This document shows positions 8,458 through 15,837 of a DNA stretch of 64,000 nt, in pieces (position 1 is the stretch's first letter; each line of letters opens with the position of its first letter). The position numbers and the translations under genes are program-made. The stretch comes from Planococcus liqunii (lineage in GTDB: Bacteria > Bacillota > Bacilli > Bacillales_A > Planococcaceae). The stretch covers positions 3,100,001-3,164,000 of the forward strand of contig NZ_CP129238.1 in assembly GCF_030413595.1 (NCBI RefSeq), written 5' to 3'. The notes beneath the pieces are model-generated. The model saw only the letters and a program-made list of their open reading frames with translations, was not told the DNA's origin and ran no database searches.

Positions 8458-9870
8458 TTAATCTCTGCTATGTTCGCCCCAGCATTCCGTATTTTTCAGT
8501 CCCGGAATATTTTTGGCATAGAACTCTGGATTCTTGCCGGCTTTTCGCTGATCGGTGTAATCCTTCAATACTTTGAAAGCGGTCTTGCCGAGCAGCGCAA
8601 TCACCACTAAGTTCAAGACTGCCATGATGCCCATGAACAAGTCGGCCATATTCCAAACCAGTGCAACTTGCGCCAAGGAACCGAACATGACCATTGCCAA
8701 TACGCCGAAACGGTAAACCGTCAGCCACGTCGTATGGGCATTGATAAATTCAATGTTGGTTTCCCCGTAATAATAGTTCCCGATGATTGAACTGAACGCA
8801 AAGAACATAATGGCTGCGGCCAGGAAGTAAGGCGCCCAGTCGCCAACGTGCACGTTCAATGAAGCTTGCGTCAGCAAAATGCCTTCTTGTTCGCCTGTTT
8901 TGTAGATGCCGGCCAAAATGATGATAAAAGCAGTCGCCGAACAAATGACAATGGTGTCAAAGAAGACGCCCAGGCTTTGGACAAGCCCTTGCTTGGCAGG
9001 ATGCGATACGTTTGCAGCAGCTGCTGCGTTCGGCACCGACCCCATCCCGGCTTCGTTAGAGAACAAGCCGCGGCGCACACCTTGCATGATGGCTGCGCCG
9101 ATTGCGCCTCCCGCTGCTTCTTCCAGACCGAATGCACTTTTCACGATCAATGCAAATACTGCCGGAATTTCACTGATGTTCATGATGACTACATAAAATG
9201 CGACCAATATGTATAAGACAGCCATAACTGGCACCAATACTTGGGTTACGTGCGCAATCCGTTTAACCCCGCCGAAAATGATCAATGCTGTCAAAATGAC
9301 CAGCCCGACGCCAACCGTCCATTCCGGAATACTGAAGACATCCCCAAATGACTGGGCGATTGTATTGGATTGCACCGAGTTAAAAATAAACCCAAAAACC
9401 AATGTCAAAAGAATGGCGAAGATAATTCCCAGTTTGCGATTGCCGAGCGCTTTTTCCATATAATAAGCCGGCCCGCCGCGGAATTGGTCTCCGTCTTTCA
9501 CTTTATATACTTGTGCCAATGTACTTTCGATAAATGCAGTAGACATTCCAATCAATGCGACCATCCACATCCAGAAAACCGCTCCAGGTCCCCCAATGGC
9601 AATGGCAAGTGCCACACCGGTGATATTTCCTGTACCTACGCGCGATGCTGTAGAAATCGTAAACGCCTGGAATGCCGAAACGCCGTCATCTCCGTCTTTT
9701 TTCTCAGTGATGACACGGAACATTTCGCCGAACAAGCGAATCTGCACGAATCGCGTGCGCACAGTAAAATAGACGCCAAGCCCCAAGAGCAGCGCAATTA
9801 AAATATACGTCCATAATAAATTGTTTCCTTCGTCGACGATCCACGTCAACCCGTCCAAAATAGTGTCCAT
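8458..9870 (-). CDS. Sodium:alanine (glycine) symporter, AGCS family
   Basis: 470-aa inner membrane transporter with about eleven hydrophobic segments. AGCS signatures are seen: GTGNITGVALAI, FWMW..LIGMSTAFIES and GRRGLFSNEAGMGS-type (here VRRGLFSNEAGMGS). The family takes up alanine or glycine with Na+ or H+. I start at the ATG 8 nt after GAGGAGA; the reading frame is open 38 codons further upstream without a ribosome site. It lies downstream of the epimerase and amidohydrolase genes in the same direction with a 208-nt gap, so it may serve the amino acids those enzymes release, but it may have its own promoter. Confidence 0.93.
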   Translation of the reverse strand: MDTILDGLTWIVDEGNNLLWTYILIALLLGLGVYFTVRTRFVQIRLFGEMFRVITEKKDGDDGVSAFQAFTISTASRVGTGNITGVALAIAIGGPGAVFWMWMVALIGMSTAFIESTLAQVYKVKDGDQFRGGPAYYMEKALGNRKLGIIFAILLTLVFGFIFNSVQSNTIAQSFGDVFSIPEWTVGVGLVILTALIIFGGVKRIAHVTQVLVPVMAVLYILVAFYVVIMNISEIPAVFALIVKSAFGLEEAAGGAIGAAIMQGVRRGLFSNEAGMGSVPNAAAAANVSHPAKQGLVQSLGVFFDTIVICSATAFIIILAGIYKTGEQEGILLTQASLNVHVGDWAPYFLAAAIMFFAFSSIIGNYYYGETNIEFINAHTTWLTVYRFGVLAMVMFGSLAQVALVWNMADLFMGIMAVLNLVVIALLGKTAFKVLKDYTDQRKAGKNPEFYAKNIPGLKNTECWGEHSRD

Positions 9871-10077
9871 AAAGTTTCTCCTCGTAGCTGTAGTTTTGCT
9901 TACTTGCCACGTTTGCACGGCAATCTTGGGAGTCCAAGAAAATTTATTGCCATGAAGCGTGAGCGGATCATTCATAATTAACACGTATGTGAATAATTAC
10001 TTTTTGACCATAAGTTTTAATCTTAGATGCACTTCAACTTTTGTACAATACCCTGAACAGAAATAGCAGAAACCTTT

Positions 10078-11169
10078 TTAACTTTTCCGCAAGGTTTCAG
10101 CCAGGACACGCGCCCCGATATCGAGCGCCTCTTTATTGAATGCCATATCCGGATGGTGAAGCCCAGGCGCAAGGTCTGCCCCGATGCCAAGCATCGCCGC
10201 TTTCAGTTCCGGCTTTTTGATCGTGTAGAAATGGAAATCATCGGCTCCCGTCGTTTCAAGAGGTGGCCCAGTTCTTTCCTCTCCCAACAAGGAACGGATG
10301 GCGCTGTCGGCAATTTGCATCGCTTCGTCCGACACTTCAGCTGCCGGTGTGTAGTCATCCCACTCCCAGGTGATATCCACTTCGTGCAGGGCTGCAATTG
10401 ATTGGAGCCCCGCGTCGATGCGCTGCCGCAGTTCCGCCATCAGGCTATTGGACTGCGACCGCACATCAAGGGCGAAGGCCGCGCTTCCCGGGATGATGTT
10501 CAGCGAGTCGCCGCCCGCCTGGATGTTCGTTAATTTCGCTGAATACGATTCGAACGGCGAAAAGTAAATCGATTTTACAAATTGATGGATGGCCACAAGC
10601 ACATCAATGGCGTTTTTCCCTTGATGCGGTCTTGCACCGTGCGCATCTACGCCGGTGATTTTGCCTTTCAGGAAAATTCCGGATCCGTGATGGATGGCAG
10701 GCGCAACTTCGCCAAACGGCAATTCCTCGATGGGGCGCAAATGCACGCCGTATAAATGCGTCACCTCTTCAAGTGCCCCACGTTCAATCATGGCAAGCGA
10801 GCCGTTGCCTTTTTCTTCTGCCGGCTGGAAAATGAACCGGATGCGTTTTGCCAGTGGTTCATCTTTCAAATAAAGCAGCGCACCCAAAACCATGGCCATA
10901 TTGGCATCGTGGCCGCAAGAATGGTTCGCTTGGACTTTCCCGCGCACTTCCTGCCACAAAGCATCAATATCGGCACGGACCGCGACCACTCGTTCCCCTT
11001 CGCCGATTTCCGCAATCAACCCTGTCACGTCATCGAATGTATGATAATTGACTTGGAGGTCTTCCATGATTTCCGCCAGCTTTTTCGTCGTTTCGACTTC
11101 TTGCCAACTTGCTTCCGGATGGGCATGGAAATGATCAAAGTATTCCAGGATTTTCGTTTTATTGTCCAT
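10078..11169 (-). CDS. M20-family amidohydrolase (N-acyl amino acid / peptide hydrolase)
   Basis: 363-aa cytosolic metallohydrolase of the M20D (hippurate hydrolase/IAA-amino acid hydrolase-like) type. Metal and catalytic motifs are visible: RADIDA (66-70), NHSCGHD with Cys85/His87, QPAEE (116-119), and a C-terminal GADDFHFY. It should release an amino acid from an N-acyl or dipeptide substrate. The start ATG follows GGGGAGGA and overlaps the end of the epimerase gene by 11 nt, so the two are co-translated. The pairing suggests that the epimerase product is the substrate. Exact substrate unknown. Confidence 0.88.
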   Translation of the reverse strand: MDNKTKILEYFDHFHAHPEASWQEVETTKKLAEIMEDLQVNYHTFDDVTGLIAEIGEGERVVAVRADIDALWQEVRGKVQANHSCGHDANMAMVLGALLYLKDEPLAKRIRFIFQPAEEKGNGSLAMIERGALEEVTHLYGVHLRPIEELPFGEVAPAIHHGSGIFLKGKITGVDAHGARPHQGKNAIDVLVAIHQFVKSIYFSPFESYSAKLTNIQAGGDSLNIIPGSAAFALDVRSQSNSLMAELRQRIDAGLQSIAALHEVDITWEWDDYTPAAEVSDEAMQIADSAIRSLLGEERTGPPLETTGADDFHFYTIKKPELKAAMLGIGADLAPGLHHPDMAFNKEALDIGARVLAETLRKS

Positions 11170-12295
11170 CTGTCCGTTCCTCCCCTTCCACGATACAAGA
11201 AGCGACTGTCAGTTTTTGAAGCTGGCTTTCGTCTACCCGGATGCCGAGCCCGGGTTCACCCGAAAGCTTGACGTATGGCAATTGGTAGTCCAGGTTGCCG
11301 ATTTCTTCCGAGAACAGGAGCGGCCCCGTCAGTTCCGCGGATTGGATATTGCGGCGCGCCATGACGGCATGGTAGCCGGCGGCAGAACCGACAGACGACT
11401 CCACCATCGAACCGATTTGGGCAATGATGCCCGCCGCTTCGGCTGTTTTCGCCATTTGGATCGCCGGGAAGATGCCGCCGCATTTCATCAATTTAATGTT
11501 GATGTAATCGGCCGCTTCCAGCCGGATGATTTCGAGCACATCTTCCATCGTTTGGACGCTTTCATCCGCCATGATCGGCGTTGAGGTTTTTCGGCGGACA
11601 TCCGCAAGCCCTCGGATGTCGCCCATGCGAATCGGCTGTTCAATCCAAGTAAGATGAGCATCCGCTAATTGGTTGATCGTTTGTACCGCATGCCCGACTG
11701 TTTTCCACCCCTGGTTGACATCGATGCGGATTGGCATAGAAGGCCCGACCGCTTCCCGTACGGCATAAATGCGTGCAATGTCGGTTGCCGAGTCGCTGCC
11801 GCCCACTTTCAGCTTCAAACTGCTGAATCCTTGGTCCATCGCCCGTTTCGCTTTTTCCGCCATGATTTCCGGCGCTTCGATGCTGAGCACTTTTGGATAC
11901 TGCAAACCTTCATGCGCCTGTCCGCCGATCAAGTTATAGACCGGCTGCCCTGCCGCTTTTCCCATCAAGTCGTAGCATGCAATGTCAATTGCGGCTTTTG
12001 CGGCTGGGTTTCGGGCGATGGCCGCATTCATGAGATGGTGGATCCCTTCGATATCGAATGGGCTTTGGCCAAGAATTTTGGGAACAAGTACGTTCTTTAG
12101 GATTTCATATGTCCCGCTGACCTGCTCTCCGGTGACGTGTTCATCCGGCACCGCTTCGCCGTATCCGAAGATTCCAGTATCCGTTTCCAGCTTCACAATG
12201 ACCGCCGGCATATTCGGATACGTCGCATAGGAAATGATAAACGGTTCCTTTAACGGAAATTCCACTCTGTAAATTTCAGCCTTCACAATCTTCAT
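11159..12295 (-). CDS. Enolase-superfamily dipeptide epimerase-like protein (MLE subgroup)
   Basis: 378-aa protein with the full acid/base and metal set of the muconate-lactonizing subgroup (numbers from the ATG): Lys161-x-Lys163 in LKLKVG, Asp192 (RIDVNQGW), Glu219 (WIEQP), Asp244 (MADES), Lys268 (INIKLMK). This set serves L-Ala-D/L-Glu epimerases such as YkfB and also N-succinylamino acid racemases. The D-x-D motif that binds the dipeptide amino group in YkfB-type enzymes is not obvious; the matching place reads ELT near residue 321, so specificity may differ. Start: ATG 8 nt after AGGAGG (GTG three bases upstream is possible). Upstream gene of the amidohydrolase pair. Confidence 0.85.
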   Translation of the reverse strand: MKIVKAEIYRVEFPLKEPFIISYATYPNMPAVIVKLETDTGIFGYGEAVPDEHVTGEQVSGTYEILKNVLVPKILGQSPFDIEGIHHLMNAAIARNPAAKAAIDIACYDLMGKAAGQPVYNLIGGQAHEGLQYPKVLSIEAPEIMAEKAKRAMDQGFSSLKLKVGGSDSATDIARIYAVREAVGPSMPIRIDVNQGWKTVGHAVQTINQLADAHLTWIEQPIRMGDIRGLADVRRKTSTPIMADESVQTMEDVLEIIRLEAADYINIKLMKCGGIFPAIQMAKTAEAAGIIAQIGSMVESSVGSAAGYHAVMARRNIQSAELTGPLLFSEEIGNLDYQLPYVKLSGEPGLGIRVDESQLQKLTVASCIVEGEERTDGQ

Positions 12296-12404
12296 CACAA
12301 TCTCCTCCTACTATGTATAGCTTAAATTGTACATGAATGTGACGTGGGGTTATAGGACAGGAAGGATTATTTTAAGGTTTTACAGGAGAAGAAGTGTGTA
12401 GGGT

Positions 12405-12485
12405 TCTATCGATTGTTCCGTTGGGTTCTATCGGCATTTTCTTGGTTTCTACCGGTGTTTTTCGATTTTCTATCCGTGTTTTGGT
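12405..12485. repeat. 21-bp-period repeat array 1 (four units)
   Basis: Units begin TCTATCGAT 12405, TCTATCGGC 12427, TCTACCGGT 12448 and TCTATCCGT 12469, so spacing is 22, 21 and 21 nt. Each unit continues with a T-run (TGTTTTT-like). On the minus strand this reads ACACCGATAGAAA-like. Between the epimerase start and 12404 there is nothing else. The frames open through it are a by-product of the period being a multiple of three. Confidence 0.75.
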
Positions 12486-12532
12486 ATGCAGCATCTTCCC
12501 AAGAGCTAAGATCAAGGGATTCGAATGGAAAA

Positions 12533-12596
12533 GACCTTCGCTGTATGCGAAGGTCTCCTCGAAGACTAAAATTGCATTTCGCTGATGGCAAAATGC
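12533..12596 (-). repeat. Double-hairpin module, copy 1
   Basis: Hairpin I: GACCTTCGC (12533-12541), 5-nt loop, GCGAAGGTC (12547-12555). Then 18 nt. Hairpin II: GCATTTCGC (12574-12582), 5-nt loop, GCAAAATGC (12588-12596). The single C/A mispair of hairpin II on the plus strand becomes G/U in a minus-strand RNA, so I assign the minus strand. Copy 2 at 13951-14014 has the same spacing. Confidence 0.75.
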
Positions 12597-12606
12597 AGGG
12601 TGGGGC

Positions 12607-12730
12607 TCTTTCGATGTTTTCTACAATTTCTATCCGTGCTTTTTTACTTTCTAACTGTGTTTTTAGGTTTCCTATCGATGTTTTCAAGTTTTCTATATGT
12701 GTTTTGACAGTTTCTATCGGTGTTCCTGTT
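12607..12730. repeat. 21-bp-period repeat array 2 (six units)
   Basis: Units near 12607, 12629, 12650, 12671, 12692 and 12713 (spacing 22, then 21 throughout) of the same TCTATCGATGTTTT-like motif as array 1. The last unit reaches into the 3' end of the NERD gene, whose final codons it encodes. Confidence 0.75.
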
Positions 12731-13679
12731 TTTGCCTGTAAAACCGGTGCCTTTTTCCACCGACTTCTTCTAATTTTTTTCGCCTTAATGCCCTTTGTGC
12801 CGCTTCCAGTGTCTCTAATCCCAAAAAAGTTTTGCATTCTTTGGTGGTGATGGTTGATTTTACGAGCATAAACCATTCGTCGATGGCATCTAAATGGGCG
12901 TCCTTGCTAAATATATTGCATGGTGCACATTCCCATTTGCGCACGAAGCGCTTCATTTTTCTAAGCCGACAGCGCGGACAATAAACACCGGTTTGAATGT
13001 CTTGGGGGTTGATTCTCATGTTTAGGGCTAGGGGAAAAGGCTGATATTTTTGATCAATCGCTAACAATTGTGCGCCAAGCGACTTCATTTGTTCTTCAGT
13101 GAGAAGGCGATTGTCAATATCCAGGCGGTGGAGTTGAAAAAAGAGTTCGTCTGCAATCCAGACAGTTGCATCAGGAGGCACGTTTTCAATTATTTGCGAT
13201 GGATAAGCCATAATAACAGCAATTTGAACTGGCAAATGGTAGTTGATTTGTTTTAGGACCTTCTCCATTTTTATTTTTGCAGTTTCTGCTTGAACCACTG
13301 GACTTTTGAAAACTCGCTGTTTTCCATTTTGGAAAGATTGGTGTAATACACTCGGATTTGTTTGAAGCCGCAACTTCCCTCCGATGTTTTTGATTTCCAA
13401 TATTAGCAGCCGATCCTGCATAATAATGACTGTATCGATTTGGCTGCGGTCCGGCAGGGATAAATCTTGGATGATGATATACGGATAGTCCGGTTCAAAA
13501 TAGGCAAGAAAGTCATCCACGCGTTCTTCCCCTCCGGCCCCCGCATTCTCGTAATTCAGTAATTCGAGAATGGCACCGTTCCTTTCATGATTAGGTGGCA
13601 ATCTTTTTAGCAAAGCTTCATATCCTGCAATTTTCTCTGTTCTCTTCCGATACTTAATGATTATTTTTCTCACCTCCAT
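12714..13679 (-). CDS. NERD (nuclease-related) domain protein
   Basis: 321-aa protein. A NERD domain (about residues 45-165) is recognised by GGEERVDDFL, SQIDTVIIM and LLILEIKNIGGKL, the D...E-x-K core shared with restriction-type nucleases. A possible zinc ribbon follows (CPRC near 235, CAPC near 252). The C-terminus (KRHRFYRQKQEHR) runs into the 21-bp array. There is no ribosome site before the ATG; GGAGGTG lies just after it, and a TGC-TATAAT -10 (13685-13690) ends 5 nt upstream, so the mRNA may be leaderless or start on a later, non-standard codon. It is flanked by two direct composite repeats. Function unknown; nucleic acid cleavage is inferred from the fold. Confidence 0.78.
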   Translation of the reverse strand: MEVRKIIIKYRKRTEKIAGYEALLKRLPPNHERNGAILELLNYENAGAGGEERVDDFLAYFEPDYPYIIIQDLSLPDRSQIDTVIIMQDRLLILEIKNIGGKLRLQTNPSVLHQSFQNGKQRVFKSPVVQAETAKIKMEKVLKQINYHLPVQIAVIMAYPSQIIENVPPDATVWIADELFFQLHRLDIDNRLLTEEQMKSLGAQLLAIDQKYQPFPLALNMRINPQDIQTGVYCPRCRLRKMKRFVRKWECAPCNIFSKDAHLDAIDEWFMLVKSTITTKECKTFLGLETLEAAQRALRRKKLEEVGGKRHRFYRQKQEHR

Positions 13680-13805
13680 GTTTTATTATAGCAAGCAACA
13701 GCTTTAAATTCCATAAATATCCAAATATGATTTTTGAAGTGCTATTTTACAGGAAAAATGAGATTTGAAGATCTAAGTTATTTGAGTCAATGACATTTAG
13801 GAAAG

Positions 13806-13905
13806 TCTTTATCGAAGTTTTCATCAGTTTCTACCGGTGTTTCTCTTATTCCTATCGAAGTTTTTCAAGTTTCTTTCGAAGTTAGGGGACTTCTTACTGA
13901 AGTTC
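13806..13905. repeat. 21-bp-period repeat array 3 (five units)
   Basis: Units near 13806, 13830, 13851, 13872 and 13892 with the motif TCTTTCGAAGTT / TCTACCGGTGTT; spacing is 24, 21, 21 and 20 nt. It lies upstream of the NERD gene. The stretch 13691-13805 shows nothing else. Confidence 0.7.
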
Positions 13906-13950
13906 TGCTAAAAGCCTGCCTTCTTAACACTAAAACCCCTGAATGGAAAA

Positions 13951-14014
13951 GACCTTTGCATACTGCAAAGGTCTCCTCTAAAACACAAGGCGCATTTCGC
14001 TTGTGGCGAAATGC
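13951..14014 (-). repeat. Double-hairpin module, copy 2
   Basis: Hairpin I: GACCTTTGC / GCAAAGGTC (13951-13973). Then 18 nt. Hairpin II: GCATTTCGC / GCGAAATGC (13992-14014), both perfect. Compared with copy 1, hairpin I carries a compensatory C-G to T-A exchange, and the inter-hairpin distance is identical. Confidence 0.75.
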
Positions 14015-14032
14015 ATGAAAATCCCTAATAGT

Positions 14033-14105
14033 GTCTTCCGCTGTTTCTATCAGTGTTTATTTGATTGCTATCGATGTTTTTCGGTTTTCTTTCGGCGTTA
14101 CAGCA
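14033..14105. repeat. 21-bp-period repeat array 4
   Basis: Units near 14046, 14067 and 14088 at exactly 21-nt spacing (TCTATCAGT, GCTATCGAT, TCTTTCGGC), plus a weak unit near 14033. With array 3 and the module at 13951 it repeats the layout of 12405-12730. Confidence 0.65.
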
Positions 14106-14138
14106 CTTTCAATCAATGTCCCCTCAAAAGCTTTCCAC

Positions 14139-14168
14139 AAAAAAAGACCTCCGCTGTCTGCGAAGGTC
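14139..14168 (-). terminator. Terminator of the RocB-like gene, related to hairpin I
   Basis: GACCTCCGC / GCGAAGGTC stem (14146-14168) with a 5-nt loop, a G/U pair on the minus strand and seven T after it. Its stem matches hairpin I of the double-hairpin modules, so those modules may derive from terminators. Confidence 0.88.
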
Positions 14169-14177
14169 TCCTCTCCA

Positions 14178-15797
14178 TTATTCATTAATGGCACTTTTCA
14201 CCGCAATCGACAGAATCATTTCTTCCAGCAAAATCGGCATTTCTTCAAAGGTATTTTTGATGTGCAGCCGTTCGGTGCGCTTATGGGCATCTTTGCCGAA
14301 TGGCCCAACATTGAACACGGGCGCTTTCAAATGCTTCATTGCCTGGAACGGAATGCTGTATTGGTCGCCGTAAACCGGCGTGTTTTTTTCGTATGTCATC
14401 CAGCCGCCGTTTTGGTCGGTGTAGTTCACATAGCTTAAATCAGAAATGCCGTTGAAGTAATGGATCTGCTGCAGTTTCAGGCCGAATTTATCCTCGGCAT
14501 TTGCCGTCACTTGCTCCAGGCAGCGCTTGACGAGTTCGTTCTCCGATGAATTTACTGCCGGGTAATATGGCGGTGCATACAACAGAACCGTTGCCGGCGT
14601 CAGTTCCTGGCAATTGATCAAAAGAATGTCGACAATGCGCATCGATTTGTCGCGGACGTCCCATTCCGGATGCATCATCGTGTCGTAAAGCGCCCCGTTG
14701 ACGTAATCGATGCCAAATTTGTTGATGGCGTATTTCATCAGTTCTTCAAAGCGAAGAACCCGGATTTCTCCTAGCGGTTCGATGTTTTCGCGCTCACACA
14801 TCGCCAAATAATCACGCGTGCAATGTTCCATCGCCTCAATGGCCACTTTCTCGAATTGATCAAACACTTCTTCCGCGGTTTTTTCCATTAAAAAGACATT
14901 GTACATTGCGCTGGTCCGATAAGGCGTCTGCGCCGAGTACTCGAGTTTCATATCACGCTGCATCAGCGTCACCGGAAGCGGCGTAGTTTCCCCGTAGACC
15001 GTTTCCCGGAAAGAGGTGTTCCATTCCATGCGGTGCGTCAAATAAGTTGAAATGTAGCTCGATGTGATGCCAGACAGCGGCTCGCCGACATGGGTTTCTT
15101 TGCCGTAAAAGAGCGCCGACGGCATGATTTTCCCGATCGAACCCGTGTAGATGTAATGAGCCATATCACCCGGGTATTGGGCAAAGACGGGCTCGCCGTT
15201 CAAAAACAGAATATACTCAAGGCCGAATTCCCGCTCCAGATCAAGCAGTTTCGAAACGCCGTAGCGCATGCCGGCGGAATTTACTTCTTCGTCCGCCACC
15301 GTCACCAGCAGCAGATTGATCGGCCACTCTTCAGCTGCCGCTTTTTCGATTAAAGCCATATGAAGCGCAAGCCCCGCCTTCATATCCATCGTGCCCCGGC
15401 CAAATAAGTATTCACCCGACTGCAAATCTGCTTGTGCTTCCGGATCCAATTCATCCTGCACTCCTTTGAACGCTTCCGCCAATTCCAGCGGGCTGCAGGC
15501 CAACGGCTCCAAGTCGCCGTACTCTGAAGTATGCACCGTATCATAATGGCTGATCAGGACAATCGTGTCCGTCGCTTCCGGATGTTTGTAAAGCGCCGTC
15601 AGGTTTTCACGCCCCCAGTTCACTGCGCTGAGCGACAAGCGCTCCGGGTATTGCTGGAAATATGGCAGCATCTCCAGCTTTTCTTTCAGTTTATAGGCGA
15701 ATTGGACTTCACCTTCTGTCAGCGTCATGCTTTTCCAGCTCACCAGTTCAATCAATAATTCCTGCAACTTTTCGGGAGTCCCCCAGTATATTGTCAT
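14178..15797 (-). CDS. rocB: RocB-like M20 peptidase (arginine-utilisation type)
   Basis: 539-aa cytosolic metallopeptidase. M20 motifs: ISHYDTVHT (metal His/Asp near 83-85), GRGTMDMKAG (bridging Asp near 137), TVADEEVNS (catalytic Glu pair) and NGEPVF. Length and the TLTEGE/AYKL N-terminus match RocB, a protein linked to arginine catabolism in Bacillus whose reaction is not settled. ATG follows AGGAGG by 8 nt. It is 40 nt downstream of the aminotransferase gene, so the two form an operon ending at the 14139 terminator. Symbol by family resemblance only. Confidence 0.85.
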   Translation of the reverse strand: MTIYWGTPEKLQELLIELVSWKSMTLTEGEVQFAYKLKEKLEMLPYFQQYPERLSLSAVNWGRENLTALYKHPEATDTIVLISHYDTVHTSEYGDLEPLACSPLELAEAFKGVQDELDPEAQADLQSGEYLFGRGTMDMKAGLALHMALIEKAAAEEWPINLLLVTVADEEVNSAGMRYGVSKLLDLEREFGLEYILFLNGEPVFAQYPGDMAHYIYTGSIGKIMPSALFYGKETHVGEPLSGITSSYISTYLTHRMEWNTSFRETVYGETTPLPVTLMQRDMKLEYSAQTPYRTSAMYNVFLMEKTAEEVFDQFEKVAIEAMEHCTRDYLAMCERENIEPLGEIRVLRFEELMKYAINKFGIDYVNGALYDTMMHPEWDVRDKSMRIVDILLINCQELTPATVLLYAPPYYPAVNSSENELVKRCLEQVTANAEDKFGLKLQQIHYFNGISDLSYVNYTDQNGGWMTYEKNTPVYGDQYSIPFQAMKHLKAPVFNVGPFGKDAHKRTERLHIKNTFEEMPILLEEMILSIAVKSAINE

Positions 15798-15837
15798 CTC
15801 TATGTCCTCCTCTTGATGCTGCTCCGCTTGCTTTATG

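Noticed and set aside
9880-10060. T-box or other riboswitch ahead of the alanine symporter
   Set aside because: No T-box core sequence (GGGTGG-type) or terminator is seen before the gene; only a weak TTGTAC-17-TAAGAT promoter candidate.
12406-12876. 156-codon minus-strand frame across the 21-bp arrays, with heptad-like peptide repeats
   Set aside because: It overlaps the NERD gene in another frame, lacks a ribosome site, and its openness follows from repeats with a period divisible by three. The hairpin module inside it is better explained as structured nucleic acid.
12405-14105. CRISPR-like arrays
   Set aside because: Units are degenerate, only about 21 nt from start to start, with no spacers of constant length and no cas genes.
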